Below, piece after piece: positions 43,875 to 53,791 of a DNA stretch of 64,000 nucleotides. A program made the translations under genes and the position numbers. The stretch's first letter is position 1; each line of letters opens with the position of its first letter. The notes beneath the pieces were generated by a model. It saw only the letters and a list, made by a program, of their open reading frames with translations, made no database searches and had not been told where the DNA came from. The DNA is from an uncultured Paracoccaceae bacterium (GTDB taxonomy: Bacteria > Pseudomonadota > Alphaproteobacteria > Rhodobacterales > Rhodobacteraceae). The stretch lies in contig CANMKB010000002.1 of the NCBI GenBank assembly GCA_947498415.1, positions 310,001-374,000 of the forward strand, written 5' to 3'.

Positions 43875-45242
43875 ATGGCTATTGAAATTTTGATGCCTGC
43901 CCTGTCTCCGACAATGGAAGAAGGCACGCTGGCCAAGTGGCTGGTGAAAGAAGGGGATGAAGTCAGCTCTGGTGACATCATTGCTGAAATCGAAACCGAT
44001 AAGGCGACGATGGAATTCGAAGCGGTCGACGAGGGCGTGATTGGCCAGCTTATGGTGGCCGAAGGCACAGAAAATGTCGCTGTGAATTCGATCATCGCAA
44101 CGCTTTTGGGCGAAGGCGAAGAGGCCGGCGCGGCCCCTGCACCGGTTGCTGCAAGCACCCCACCTGCGCCGGCACAGGCAGAAGCGCCTGTTGCAGCGAG
44201 CGCCGCAGCAGCGCCTGTGCCCGTGATGAACCTTGAGCCCGACTGGCCCGAAGGCACGGAAGTGCGTGAGCAAACCGTGCGTGAGGCACTGCGGGATGCG
44301 ATGGCCGAAGAGATGCGGGCAGATGAAGACGTTTACCTGATGGGTGAGGAAGTGGCCGAGTATCAGGGCGCTTACAAAATCTCACAAGGTTTGCTGGATG
44401 ATTTCGGAAGCAAACGTGTGATTGACACCCCGATCACAGAGCACGGTTTTGCCGGGATTGCTGTGGGATCTGCCTTTGCGGGATTGAAGCCAATCGTCGA
44501 GTTCATGACGTTTAACTTCGCCATGCAAGCCATTGATCAAATTATCAACTCTGCCGCCAAGACATTGTATATGTCTGGTGGTCAAATGGGTTGCCCGATT
44601 GTGTTCCGTGGGCCTAACGGTGCAGCGGCGCGTGTGGGTGCGCAACACTCTCAGGACTATGCGGCGTGGTATTCTCAGGTGCCCGGTCTGAAGGTCGTGA
44701 TGCCCTATTCCGCGAGTGATGCAAAAGGCTTGCTTAAGGCTGCAATCCGCGATCCGAACCCGGTGATCTTCCTGGAAAATGAAATTCTTTACGGTCGGTC
44801 CTTTGAAGTGCCGGTCTTGAAAGATTTCACGGTTGAGATCGGCAAAGCGCGTGTCTGGCGTGAAGGCGAAGACGTGACCATCGTCAGCTTTGGTATTGGA
44901 ATGCAATACGCCTTGGAAGCCGCAGATCGACTGGCAGAAGACGGTATTTCAGCCGAAGTGATTGACCTGCGCAGCTTGCGTCCGATTGACTATGATACGG
45001 TGCTGGCGTCGGTCATGAAGACCAATCGCTGTGTCACTGTCGAAGAAGGTTGGCCTGTTGGTTCGATCGGCAACCATCTGAGTGCGACGATCATGGAAAA
45101 AGCATTCGATTATCTGGATGCTCCAGTCATCAACTGTACCGGGAAAGACGTGCCGATGCCCTATGCAGCCAATCTTGAAAAACTGGCGCTTGTGACAACC
45201 GACGAAGTCGTCGCTGCTGTCAAACAAGTGACCTATCGGTAA
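43875..45242 (+). CDS. pdhB: Pyruvate dehydrogenase E1 beta with fused lipoyl domain
   Basis: A 455-residue E1-beta subunit with an N-terminal lipoyl domain (lipoyl lysine K43 in ETDKATMEF), an Ala/Pro linker (about 85-120), then the catalytic beta domain ([58 protein letters not shown]). A lipoyl domain on E1-beta is characteristic of alphaproteobacteria. It starts 12 bases after pdhA with an AAGGAG site. The lipoyl segment is nearly identical to that of pdhC next door. Confidence 0.97.
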   Translation: MAIEILMPALSPTMEEGTLAKWLVKEGDEVSSGDIIAEIETDKATMEFEAVDEGVIGQLMVAEGTENVAVNSIIATLLGEGEEAGAAPAPVAASTPPAPAQAEAPVAASAAAAPVPVMNLEPDWPEGTEVREQTVREALRDAMAEEMRADEDVYLMGEEVAEYQGAYKISQGLLDDFGSKRVIDTPITEHGFAGIAVGSAFAGLKPIVEFMTFNFAMQAIDQIINSAAKTLYMSGGQMGCPIVFRGPNGAAARVGAQHSQDYAAWYSQVPGLKVVMPYSASDAKGLLKAAIRDPNPVIFLENEILYGRSFEVPVLKDFTVEIGKARVWREGEDVTIVSFGIGMQYALEAADRLAEDGISAEVIDLRSLRPIDYDTVLASVMKTNRCVTVEEGWPVGSIGNHLSATIMEKAFDYLDAPVINCTGKDVPMPYAANLEKLALVTTDEVVAAVKQVTYR

Positions 45243-45254
45243 GGAGACGCAGAT

Positions 45255-46553
45255 ATGCCGATTGAAATTCTCATGCCTGCGCTGTCTCCCACAATGGAAG
45301 AAGGCACTTTGGCCAAATGGTTGGTCAAAGAAGGTGATGAAGTGAACTCTGGCGATATTATTGCCGAGATCGAAACCGACAAAGCCACGATGGAGTTTGA
45401 AGCTGTAGATGAGGGCACGATGGGCTCTCTTCTTGTGGCCGAAGGCACCGAGGGCGTCAAAGTGAACTCGCCCATTGCGATGTTGCTGGAAGACGGCGAA
45501 GAGGCCGGCGCGGTGAGCGCCCCTTCCCCTGCCCCTGAAGCATCCATACAGGCAGCAGCGCCAGCGCCTGTGACAGCACCCGCTGCCCCCGTTGCTGCGG
45601 CACCGGCTCCGGTGGCATCTGATGGATCACGTGTCTTTGCGTCGCCATTGGCGCGGCGAATTGCAGCGGACAAAGGTGTTGATCTAACAAAGTTGCAAGG
45701 GACTGGACCCAAAGGGCGTATTGTTAAGGCAGATGTTTTGGCAGCAGAGGCGCAGCCAGCGGCAGCGAAATCTGCATCAACGCCCGCACCAACTGGCGAA
45801 GCGGCCCCTGCGATGGCATCAAGCCCATCGGCGGATGTTGTGGCGCGGATGTATGAAGGCCGTGACTTTGAAGAAGTCGCGCTAGATGGAATGCGCAAAA
45901 CCATTGCCGCCCGTCTGACCGAAGCCAAGCAAAGCATTCCGCATTTCTATCTGCGTCGTGACATCAAACTGGATGCACTGCTGAAGTTCCGTTCTGAATT
46001 GAACGACCAATTGTCAGCGCGGGATATTAAGCTCTCGGTGAATGATTTCATCATCAAGGCTGTCGCTTTGGCCCTGCAACAGGTACCCGCTGCGAATGCG
46101 GTTTGGGCCGGTGATCGCGTGCTTGAAATGAAAGCCAGCGACGTCGCCGTGGCCGTTGCGATTGAAGGCGGGCTGTTTACGCCTGTTCTACAAGATGCTG
46201 AAAACAAATCTCTTTCTACTTTATCTGCTGAGATGAAAGATCTTGCAAGCCGCGCCCGTGAGCGCAAGCTGGCACCGCATGAATACCAGGGTGGCAGCTT
46301 TGCCATTTCAAACCTTGGTATGTTTGGCATCGACAACTTTGACGCCATCGTGAACCCACCTCATGCTGGAATTCTGGCTGTTGGCGCTGGGGTTAAGAAA
46401 CCTGTCGTTGATGCCGAGGGCAATCTGGCTGTTGCGACGGTTATGAGTGTCACCATGTCTGTTGATCACCGTGTGATCGATGGCGCGGTTGGGGCTGATC
46501 TGCTGAAGGCGATTGTAGACAATCTGGAGAACCCGATGGCCATGCTTGCCTGA
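45255..46553 (+). CDS. pdhC: Pyruvate dehydrogenase E2 (dihydrolipoamide acetyltransferase)
   Basis: A 432-residue E2 core subunit. One lipoyl domain (K43), an Ala/Pro linker, the peripheral subunit-binding domain ([20 protein letters not shown], about 133-170) and the catalytic domain follow in order. The acetyltransferase active site is [18 protein letters not shown] near the C-terminus. It is the last gene of the operon, with a terminator at 46574-46603. The complex's E3 (lpdA) is elsewhere, 20 kb upstream. Confidence 0.97.
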   Translation: MPIEILMPALSPTMEEGTLAKWLVKEGDEVNSGDIIAEIETDKATMEFEAVDEGTMGSLLVAEGTEGVKVNSPIAMLLEDGEEAGAVSAPSPAPEASIQAAAPAPVTAPAAPVAAAPAPVASDGSRVFASPLARRIAADKGVDLTKLQGTGPKGRIVKADVLAAEAQPAAAKSASTPAPTGEAAPAMASSPSADVVARMYEGRDFEEVALDGMRKTIAARLTEAKQSIPHFYLRRDIKLDALLKFRSELNDQLSARDIKLSVNDFIIKAVALALQQVPAANAVWAGDRVLEMKASDVAVAVAIEGGLFTPVLQDAENKSLSTLSAEMKDLASRARERKLAPHEYQGGSFAISNLGMFGIDNFDAIVNPPHAGILAVGAGVKKPVVDAEGNLAVATVMSVTMSVDHRVIDGAVGADLLKAIVDNLENPMAMLA

Positions 46554-46573
46554 TCAAACCAACCTGAGATGCG

Positions 46574-46603
46574 AAAACGCCGCCCTTTGAGGCGGCGTTT
46601 TTT
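46574..46603 (+). terminator. Terminator of the pdh operon
   Basis: AAACGCCGCC / GGCGGCGTTT stem followed by TTT, 20 bases after the pdhC stop. Confidence 0.9.
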
Positions 46604-46623
46604 ATGACATGTCTTAGGATCGC

Positions 46624-47427
46624 TTAATCGAGATGGGTTTGATCCATCTTGATCGCGGGCTGGCTGCAACCGGCATCGCCAACAATCCGCGCAGGTACAC
46701 CTGCCACGGTTTTGCATTCTGGCACTTCTTCAAGCACCACAGAACCGGCGGCAATGCGTGAGCAGTTGCCGACTTTAATGTTGCCGAGCACTTTGGCACC
46801 TGCCCCGATCAGAACACCATCACCGATTTTCGGGTGACGGTCCTCTTCTTCTTTGCCGGTGCCGCCCAAAGTCACGGAATGCAGCATCGAAACGTTGTCA
46901 CCCACAACGGCGGTTTCGCCAATCACAATAGAATGCGCATGGTCGATCATGATGCCCTTGCCGATTTTCGCGGCTGGGTGAACATCAATGCCAAAGACCT
47001 CAGAGCTGCGCATCTGGAAGAAATACGCCATGTCTTTGCGGCCTTCTTTCCACAGCCAATGCGCAACGCGGTAGGCTTGCACGGCCTGAAAGCCTTTGAA
47101 AAACAACATCGGCTGAAGATAGCGATGGCATGCTGGGTCACGATCAAAAACCGCCGTGATATCAGCGCGGGCCGACATCGCGATGGTTTCATCCGCCTGA
47201 TGGGCCTCATCGCAGATTTCACGCAAAAGCTGTTCTGACATTTCGCCAGACGCTAATTTGAGTGAAACGCGATAGCTGAGCGCCTGTTCGATCGTACGGT
47301 GGTGCAAAATCGACGAATGGATCAAGCCACCCAGCAGTGGCTCGTCTTTCAGGGCGAGATGCCCTTCGTCCAGAATACGTGTCCAGACGGGATCAACCTT
47401 TTGCACGACGGGTTTGGTTTCTGCCAT
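46624..47427 (-). CDS. cysE: Serine O-acetyltransferase downstream of the GTA cluster
   Basis: A 267-residue CysE that makes O-acetylserine for cysteine synthesis. The N-terminal helical domain (DPVWTRILDEGHLALKDEPL) is followed by the left-handed hexapeptide beta-helix: GIDVHPAAKIGKGIMIDHAH, HSVTLGGTGKEEEDRHPKIG, VLIGAGAKVLGNIKVGNC, and CKTVAGVPARIVG. ATG at 47425-47427 follows GAGGATAGG. Its place just downstream of the GTA structural genes matches cysE1 of R. capsulatus, which is needed there for receipt of GTA DNA and biofilm formation (known work); this role here is inference. Confidence 0.95.
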   Translation of the reverse strand: MAETKPVVQKVDPVWTRILDEGHLALKDEPLLGGLIHSSILHHRTIEQALSYRVSLKLASGEMSEQLLREICDEAHQADETIAMSARADITAVFDRDPACHRYLQPMLFFKGFQAVQAYRVAHWLWKEGRKDMAYFFQMRSSEVFGIDVHPAAKIGKGIMIDHAHSIVIGETAVVGDNVSMLHSVTLGGTGKEEEDRHPKIGDGVLIGAGAKVLGNIKVGNCSRIAAGSVVLEEVPECKTVAGVPARIVGDAGCSQPAIKMDQTHLD

Positions 47428-47535
47428 GTCACCTATCCTCTTTGGCCCGATCATATACCACTTAGGGATTTCAGGGCAAATTCAAGGATGTGGTGGACCG
47501 TATCACTGATAAAAATGCAATAGGTATCTTAGAAA

Positions 47536-47880
47536 TCAGGGATCACATTCCTGAAATGACGCAGTGGGTAAAACATTGTTGTGATGCGCTAAGGCCTTGT
47601 TGCGTCGATTGATTGCAAGCAACACAAGCGCCATACAGCTGCGAAACTCGGCGCAGTTGATGCTTGTTGGCGTCAAGGCACAGGGGCCTTTTGCAGTGCA
47701 ACGCGCCATCAAGCTGCCATTGCCCCATTTGGGGTGCACCCGCCCTTTCCGCTTGCGATACTTATCGGCGCAATGAGTTTCATAAAGCCATTGCGCACAG
47801 AGTTTCAGGCGCAGCGCGTGTGGTTGACGTTGAAGCAAACGTGCACAGGCCAAGATATCGCCAATTAGAATCGGGCGCAT
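47536..47880 (-). CDS. DUF7742-like small protein adjoining GTA g15
   Basis: A 114-residue protein that I match by pattern to the small DUF7742-type family commonly seen next to the GTA cluster: the start MRPILIGDILACARLLQRQP, the THCADKYRKRKGRVHPKWGN segment and CMALVLLAINRR are its features. Function unknown; basic, cytosolic. Its ATG is 3 bases after the g15 stop, so it is likely translated with the GTA operon. The family name is from memory of similar sequences, hence moderate confidence. Confidence 0.75.
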   Translation of the reverse strand: MRPILIGDILACARLLQRQPHALRLKLCAQWLYETHCADKYRKRKGRVHPKWGNGSLMARCTAKGPCALTPTSINCAEFRSCMALVLLAINRRNKALAHHNNVLPTASFQECDP

Positions 47881-47883
47881 AGA

Positions 47884-50800
47884 TCACAGCTGCAAGATGT
47901 GTCGCGCTGACAGTCCAGCGCCATAGCGTGCCGAGACCTGCGCAACGTTGAGTTCGACAAAGCCAGAGGCTCCGTCTGCAGCCTGCTGAGACGCAGAATA
48001 CGTCCATTCAGGAGCGTTCACGACTTCGGTTCGAAGCAGCTCCCCGGCTTGCCAAACTTGCACCCGATAGCTCTCACTTTCCTCGCCGAGTGGAACCTCT
48101 GGCAAATCCCAGCGATCCCCGTCGATACGGGTGCGCCTGATCCAATGGGCGGTCACATCGCCACCAGAGGCGACAGAGGTACGCAAATGAGCGGGCGCGT
48201 AGGGGCGCAGACCATTGCCTTTGAAGGCTGCGCTGAACTCAACGTATGATGCGTCGTCGAGGGGCCGTTGCGCCGGCCCGATACGGAAGTGGCGCATTAC
48301 ATCGCGCAAGGAGGACTTGAGGCTGATCTGATCAGGGATACCGTCCAATAGTACAAACCAGCTGCCAACGGGCCACGTGCTCTGGCCCAGCGCATCGGTC
48401 CCCGCCTGCCCGCGCAAACGCATTGAGAGTTGGTAGGTCATGTTGGCTGACAATTCAGCGGTTTGAAACTGTATGACTTCCCAATTGTCGGGGGTGCCAT
48501 CCCCAATCAGGGCCACATTCACGCCGTTCAGCAGGGCCTCTTCTGATATGCTTTCTAACGCGCCAGAGATGAGCCTAACCTGAAGCGGTGCGCCGCGGTC
48601 CCATAAGCCAGGTGTTGCGATAGGCAGTTCGCTTTCTAAAACACCGACCGTGGCCCGGGTTGGAATAAGCTGGTTAAGGGCAAAGTTACTTTCGCTAGAT
48701 GAGTCATACACCGCGACGGTGCCCGGCCATGGACGCGCAGCAATGGCAAGATGCGGTGCATGGGGATGTTCATCACCGGTGAGCAAAGGCAGATCCATGA
48801 ACAAGGGTTGCACCGGTACAGGTGGAACGAAACTCGACAGGTTACTGGCCTCTTCCTCTATATCGGAGAGGTCATAGACGCTTTGCTCTACCCGTACGGC
48901 ATCGATCAACAGTTGGGTGCCCAATTCAACTTGATCTATTCGGTAGCGCTGTTCTGGCGCCCCATCTTCTTGCAGGGCAATCACATCCCCGGCCCCAAGC
49001 GACATCATCGACAGAGGTAAAGCAAAGCGCACCGTGTCTTGGGCAATACGTGACTCGGCAAGCCACTTCTCGGCTGCTTGCCGCCCCTCACCGCGCAGCA
49101 GAGACAGGTTCATCTCTGTATGAGAAACGGTAGGTGTGTCATCCCCGGGCATAACGGCCTCTTCAGTTTGGGCCGCGAAATCCCCAAGCGCTTCGATAAA
49201 GTTCACACGCACGCGCCCAACCATTTCTGCATCCGCCATACGGTTACGATGAAACGGGCCTTCGACCTCTGGGTGCTCTGTGGTGTGTATAGGCGTAACG
49301 GTGGAAATAGAGTTCGCCCCTCGCATTTTGAACAAAAGCTTGCCCTCGCGTTCAATCGCGTCAAACCCATAGTGCAGTATCAAAGGTTGCAAGGCTTTGC
49401 GCGGCTCGGTGATGTCTTCGACGATATATCCGCGCACCACGCCGTGCAGATCAGATACATCAAAATCTGTCAGCCCAGCGCGTTCACAGATTTCACGTAC
49501 AACCGACGACAAGCTGCGGTGAGTTGAACGCCCAGAGATCCAATGCCCTTTGTCAAAGTTCACGCCATCGCTCCAAAGCGCGTCATTGCGGGGAAATCTA
49601 GGGAACGGTCGTGTGTCCCATGCCCAGACAAAGGCACGAGACATATCAATCATGGCCCCATTGTATTCGGCAGAAACCGGGTTGTGTGTCTCATCCCCCC
49701 AATAGGCATACATGGCCTTCAGGTATTGCAATTGAATGTATTCATCCCGCATTCCATTAGAGAATTTGGGCAATGTGGATTCCGAAGACTTTGGGTCGAG
49801 GAATTTGTTGGGCTGATTGGTGGCCTTATCAATCGCGGCACACCCCAGCTCGGTGAACCAAATTGGCTTAGACTGTGGTATCCAAGCCGTGGCCTCGGCT
49901 TGGCGCGTTCCGTTGATGCGCTCATGGTGATCATTGAGCCACCAGTTGCGAATATCCTTATAGCGATAGATCCAAGGCTCATCATGGGCACCATCTGTGA
50001 TGTCGGTACGAATTTGTGCAGCTTCAGCCTCAGGCGAATGGTAGTACCAGTCATAGCCCTCGCCACCCTCTATGTTGGCTTGCAAGTAGTCCAACGCATA
50101 GAGGCTTTCCCACTCGGCATCAGCATGATCCTCACCTTCACGCCAATCAGAAAGGGGCATGTAGTTATCAATCCCGATGAAATCGATGTTCGTATCCGCC
50201 CAAAGAGGATCAAGATGGAAATAGCGATCTCCGCTGCCGTCTTGAGGTTGATAGCCGAAGTATTCGCTCCAATCCGCAGCATAGCCAATCTTTACATCCG
50301 GACCGAGCAAACTACGCACCTCTGCTGCGAGCGCAACAAGCTGATGAACAGCGACAAACTGCCCAGCGCTGCCACGTATCCATGTCAGGCTGCGCATCTC
50401 TGAGCCGATGCAAAAGCTATCGACGCCACCTGCTGCTGCACAAAGCGCTGCCTGATGTAGAATGAAACGATTATATTTCCACTCTTGAGGGCCGGTGTAA
50501 GTGACGCTTCCATTTTCAACAGTGAAATCACTTGCACGGGCTGTCCCGAAAAACGCAGCAACCTCTGTATCAGCTGTAGAAGTTCCATCAGGAGAGCCGG
50601 GTTGCCCAGGTGCCTCTGACAAAGTGATACGGCCCCGCCAAGGCAGCACGGGTTGATCCGCGCTATCACTCCACGGATCAGCCAGGCCATTCCCCTCAAG
50701 TTGATCCATGAGGATGAAAGGGTAATACATCACAGCAAGCCCTTGCGCCTTCATATGGGCGATAGACTGCAACACCGACGCATCCGCAGGTGTTCCCCCA

Positions 50801-51819
50801 TAAACAGGCCGATCATCCTGTACTGGGACAGCTAAGGCCGCTGATCGCCCGCCCCCTGCAACAGTCCAGGGCATAGACCCGTCATAATCAGCCTTTTCGA
50901 CCAATGGGCGGATATCACATGACCCGCAGCGCAGATCATTGCCAAACCAGCTCACAATCAACGAGGCCGCCTGACAATTCGGCAACTCTTGGGTGAGAGC
51001 CTCTGTTGCTGTGACAAAGTCAGTCTGACCAGAGGGCGCGTTGAGGTTGGCCGGCCACTGACTGCCCGGACCGTTTTGGTAATAGACTGGACTTGTAGCC
51101 AAAGCATATTCGCCGGTCCCCGGAATGAGGGCGACGGCCTGTGTGGCTTGGCTTGGTTCTATATTGGCGTCTTCTTGCCCTACGGGGGACGGTCGGCTGA
51201 CTTCGAACGAAAACTGCGGGATGCGGTTGCCGTATGGCGTAAGATCTAGGTCTTCGATAATGACATAGGCGGTTCCCCGAAAAGCGGGTACGGCGCCCTC
51301 TCCTTCGACAGCCTCAAGTTTGGGGTCTGGCAGCTGGTCATGAGTGCCGGGATAGACACGCATATTCAAGCTGGTGCTGGCGATTTCTTGTCCATCCGCC
51401 CACACACGGCTGACATTTGAGATTTCCCCCTCACAAAGGGCAAGCGCCAAAGAGACACTGTAACTGTAGGTATGATGTACAGCTTGCGATGGGCTCCCTT
51501 TGCCGCCCCCACCGCCTCCAGAGGTGCTGACATGTTCAGTAAACCGTGACGCCCAGATCACCTGCCCGCCCACACGCATTCGCCCATACACGCGCGCGAG
51601 CGCTCTTCCTTCAGAGGCGCCATTGATCCGGTAACGATCAATACGGCCCGTTTCGACAGCATCCGCCCCTTGGCCCATGATGCGTTGATCAATAGCGTTG
51701 CCAACAAGTGCGCCCGCCAATCGCCCAACTGACACCGCAGAAATACCACCAAGCACTGAGCCACCAAAAGCCCCGCCGATCGCGGCGCCTGCCGCCGAAA
51801 GAACCAAAGTCGCCATCAT
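47884..51819 (-). CDS. GTA g15, large tail/baseplate protein with TIM-barrel-like domain
   Basis: A 1311-residue GTA tail protein, the largest of the cluster and equivalent to RcGTA gp15 (the megatron at the tail tip). The central glycoside-hydrolase/TIM-barrel-like domain (about 400-760) includes FCIGSEMRSLTWIRGSAGQF, YAADWSEYFGYQ, WADTNIDFIGIDNYMPLSDW and PIWFTELGCAAIDKATNQPN; the flanking parts are tail-tip beta-domains. It contacts the recipient envelope during DNA delivery. The start overlaps the g14 stop by 4 bases. Intact and of normal family length. Confidence 0.94.
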   Translation of the reverse strand: MMATLVLSAAGAAIGGAFGGSVLGGISAVSVGRLAGALVGNAIDQRIMGQGADAVETGRIDRYRINGASEGRALARVYGRMRVGGQVIWASRFTEHVSTSGGGGGGKGSPSQAVHHTYSYSVSLALALCEGEISNVSRVWADGQEIASTSLNMRVYPGTHDQLPDPKLEAVEGEGAVPAFRGTAYVIIEDLDLTPYGNRIPQFSFEVSRPSPVGQEDANIEPSQATQAVALIPGTGEYALATSPVYYQNGPGSQWPANLNAPSGQTDFVTATEALTQELPNCQAASLIVSWFGNDLRCGSCDIRPLVEKADYDGSMPWTVAGGGRSAALAVPVQDDRPVYGGTPADASVLQSIAHMKAQGLAVMYYPFILMDQLEGNGLADPWSDSADQPVLPWRGRITLSEAPGQPGSPDGTSTADTEVAAFFGTARASDFTVENGSVTYTGPQEWKYNRFILHQAALCAAAGGVDSFCIGSEMRSLTWIRGSAGQFVAVHQLVALAAEVRSLLGPDVKIGYAADWSEYFGYQPQDGSGDRYFHLDPLWADTNIDFIGIDNYMPLSDWREGEDHADAEWESLYALDYLQANIEGGEGYDWYYHSPEAEAAQIRTDITDGAHDEPWIYRYKDIRNWWLNDHHERINGTRQAEATAWIPQSKPIWFTELGCAAIDKATNQPNKFLDPKSSESTLPKFSNGMRDEYIQLQYLKAMYAYWGDETHNPVSAEYNGAMIDMSRAFVWAWDTRPFPRFPRNDALWSDGVNFDKGHWISGRSTHRSLSSVVREICERAGLTDFDVSDLHGVVRGYIVEDITEPRKALQPLILHYGFDAIEREGKLLFKMRGANSISTVTPIHTTEHPEVEGPFHRNRMADAEMVGRVRVNFIEALGDFAAQTEEAVMPGDDTPTVSHTEMNLSLLRGEGRQAAEKWLAESRIAQDTVRFALPLSMMSLGAGDVIALQEDGAPEQRYRIDQVELGTQLLIDAVRVEQSVYDLSDIEEEASNLSSFVPPVPVQPLFMDLPLLTGDEHPHAPHLAIAARPWPGTVAVYDSSSESNFALNQLIPTRATVGVLESELPIATPGLWDRGAPLQVRLISGALESISEEALLNGVNVALIGDGTPDNWEVIQFQTAELSANMTYQLSMRLRGQAGTDALGQSTWPVGSWFVLLDGIPDQISLKSSLRDVMRHFRIGPAQRPLDDASYVEFSAAFKGNGLRPYAPAHLRTSVASGGDVTAHWIRRTRIDGDRWDLPEVPLGEESESYRVQVWQAGELLRTEVVNAPEWTYSASQQAADGASGFVELNVAQVSARYGAGLSARHILQL

Positions 51820-52262
51820 GTCACCTCTTGTGGAAATTCAAAGCGCGCCACGATGCGGCGCTGCCAAGGCTCGCTCAATGCGTTTTCAACAACGGAATGG
51901 CGGCTATAGGCGTGGATAAAACGCGGCGCTGCCCCGGTCTGTGATTGAATACCTAGATGCTTTGCAACAGCGCCCGCCCGCATCCGGAAAAGCAAGACAT
52001 CCCCAAGCGCAGGCACATGCATCGGTTTGGGCACCAAATGCCGGCACGCCGCGTGCCATAGCAGCTCATAGCCCTGTGGCTCGCTCCAATCCATGGAATA
52101 GGCCGGTGGTTGTTCAGGCTCTGCCCCATACAATCCACGCCACACGCCTCGGATCAAGCCCAAACAATCCGTACCCGCGCCCAATGCAGCTGCTTGATGC
52201 ACATAAGGCGTGCCAATCCAGCGCCGCGCCTCGGCAACGACTCGTGCCCGGTGCAGTTCCAT
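51816..52262 (-). CDS. GTA g14, NlpC/P60-type peptidase
   Basis: A 148-residue peptidase of the GTA tail, equivalent to RcGTA gp14. The NlpC/P60 nucleophile is C33 in GTDCLGLIRGVW, with the histidine candidate in VAKHLGIQ. It is thought to open peptidoglycan as DNA enters the recipient. It overlaps g15 by 4 bases and shares a base with the end of g13. Catalytic Cys is present, so it should be active. Confidence 0.93.
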   Translation of the reverse strand: MELHRARVVAEARRWIGTPYVHQAAALGAGTDCLGLIRGVWRGLYGAEPEQPPAYSMDWSEPQGYELLWHAACRHLVPKPMHVPALGDVLLFRMRAGAVAKHLGIQSQTGAAPRFIHAYSRHSVVENALSEPWQRRIVARFEFPQEVT

Positions 52263-53146
52263 CAGCGCAGACTCCCACCGTCATTTGCATTCCCAGACTT
52301 TGGAACATTGCTGATCCAATCATCGCCAGGGATATCTGGGAAACCCTGGAAATTAAGCTGGTTGCCAAATTTGAACCGACATGTCGCAAAGCGCTTGTCG
52401 CACCCAGCAATTAAATGCAGCGTATCAGCTGGCTCAACCAGGGCCCTTATCGGAGACCACAGTTCAATTACACGAACTTGCTCGTCAAAGCGATCTGACT
52501 TGATCGACCCAATCATGCCCTCGGCTGTTCCGGTTTTTACCTGCAGCGATCCCCGAGTGAACCAATCTGGTGCAAAGTCAAAAAGCCCGACAAAACGAAA
52601 CACGCGCCCCTCTTCGATCTCTTGAGCCGTGACAGTTGCTGAGAAATCTGGGTTGCTGACATCAAACGCACATGCCGTGTCCCCCAAAACCGCACCACAA
52701 GGCTTTTGGTAAATCCGCCCGCTGGGCTGGTTCAACGCTTCGGTCTGTCCACGCAGCTCTGCACGAAAGCCGCCTGCTCCACGCTGGATCTCACCAATGG
52801 AGCCGCGAAACAAAACAACGCGGTCCTCGACATCAGTCCAATTCACCAGCCAATTGGTGACAATCGCCCCATCATAGCGCCCCGCCTCAATGTCGTCTTC
52901 GCGGATGGCATCATGTCGCAAAGCCCCGAGCGCTTCGCTATTGTCGACCGAAAGCCCCGCAGCCTGTGATAAAGCCAAAGCTGTTAGGCCACTGTCTGCG
53001 CGAAACTCTGTATCTGCAAACCGCAGAGGACGATCGTGATCGGTAAACCCCAAGATCACCCCATCCCGTCGCTCGATTTGCCAACAGCGGGCCAGGGTTG
53101 TGGCACCACTATTCAGATGTGTTTGGAAGGTTTCAGAAATCCCCAT
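52262..53146 (-). CDS. GTA g13, DUF2163 tail hub protein
   Basis: A 294-residue GTA tail protein with DUF2163, equivalent to RcGTA gp13, which forms part of the hub at the end of the tail tube. The start ISETFQTHLNSGATTLARCW then ERRDGVILGFTDHDRPL is typical. Two cysteine pairs occur near the C-terminus, KPCGAVLGDTACAF and AGCDKRFATC; the RcGTA hub binds iron-sulfur clusters (known structure), so these are likely ligands. Overlaps g14 and g12 by one base each. Confidence 0.93.
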   Translation of the reverse strand: MGISETFQTHLNSGATTLARCWQIERRDGVILGFTDHDRPLRFADTEFRADSGLTALALSQAAGLSVDNSEALGALRHDAIREDDIEAGRYDGAIVTNWLVNWTDVEDRVVLFRGSIGEIQRGAGGFRAELRGQTEALNQPSGRIYQKPCGAVLGDTACAFDVSNPDFSATVTAQEIEEGRVFRFVGLFDFAPDWFTRGSLQVKTGTAEGMIGSIKSDRFDEQVRVIELWSPIRALVEPADTLHLIAGCDKRFATCRFKFGNQLNFQGFPDIPGDDWISNVPKSGNANDGGSLR

Positions 53147-53778
53147 CAGACACGTACCTCCACCACCGGAACACTCGGCAAATCCCCTGCTTGAAAAGAG
53201 GCAACACTGGTTAAAATGCGGTCGGTGTCAAAGCGCACGGGCACATCAAACTCAAATCCTGCTGTGATGTGTTCGCCCAATGCAGGGGCCGTGAAAAACG
53301 TGATCTCGCCACGTTCCAGATCCACTGCGTAATCCACCGCCTCTTGTTGCTCGGTATCAGCAATACCGGCCCGAACGGTTCCAGTGACTGGCTTTGTAAT
53401 CAGGCGTTCATAGCGGGCCTCGCCAGATCGGTAGGCTTTGATCAATGGAAATGTGGTTTGTATCCCATTCCCCAAACCAATCACCTGATCGCGAAAATCT
53501 ACATCGGCAGAGGGCAAGCAAGATTTAAAGTCAGACCAATCCTTCCAGCGAAACCCAAACAACTGGCCGCGTCGAGCCTCAAAAAAGGCGATGAGCGTTT
53601 CGATATCATCAAGCGAGCGCATCCCAACACCCGCATCATATCGCCTGCGCCCATGCGCCCAAGGCGTGTTTCGTTCTTCGTGCCCATTGGCCAGCGTCAC
53701 AATATCGGTGCGGCGTTCCGGGCCGCCGACGGATCCGAAACTAAGGTTTGCTGGAAATCGTTCTTCGTGAAAACTCAT
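53146..53778 (-). CDS. GTA g12, DUF2460 distal tail protein
   Basis: A 210-residue GTA protein of the DUF2460/TIGR02217 family, equivalent to RcGTA gp12 (distal tail). Recognisable parts are MSFHEERFPANLSFGSVGGP, NTPWAHGRRRYDAGVGMRSL and FFEARRGQLFGFRWKDWSDF. The ATG at 53778 is chosen because the family begins with that stretch; the frame continues to 53823. One-base overlap with g13. Confidence 0.93.
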   Translation of the reverse strand: MSFHEERFPANLSFGSVGGPERRTDIVTLANGHEERNTPWAHGRRRYDAGVGMRSLDDIETLIAFFEARRGQLFGFRWKDWSDFKSCLPSADVDFRDQVIGLGNGIQTTFPLIKAYRSGEARYERLITKPVTGTVRAGIADTEQQEAVDYAVDLERGEITFFTAPALGEHITAGFEFDVPVRFDTDRILTSVASFQAGDLPSVPVVEVRV

Positions 53779-53791
53779 GGTGTAGGCTCCC

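Noticed and set aside
47536..47880. Small basic protein as a transposase fragment
   Set aside because: The basic YRKRKGR stretch suggested it at first, but overall pattern and place fit the GTA-linked DUF7742-like family, and no terminal repeats flank it.
49543..50403. 286-codon plus-strand frame opposite GTA g15
   Set aside because: Antisense of the TIM-barrel tail protein, no recognisable domain.
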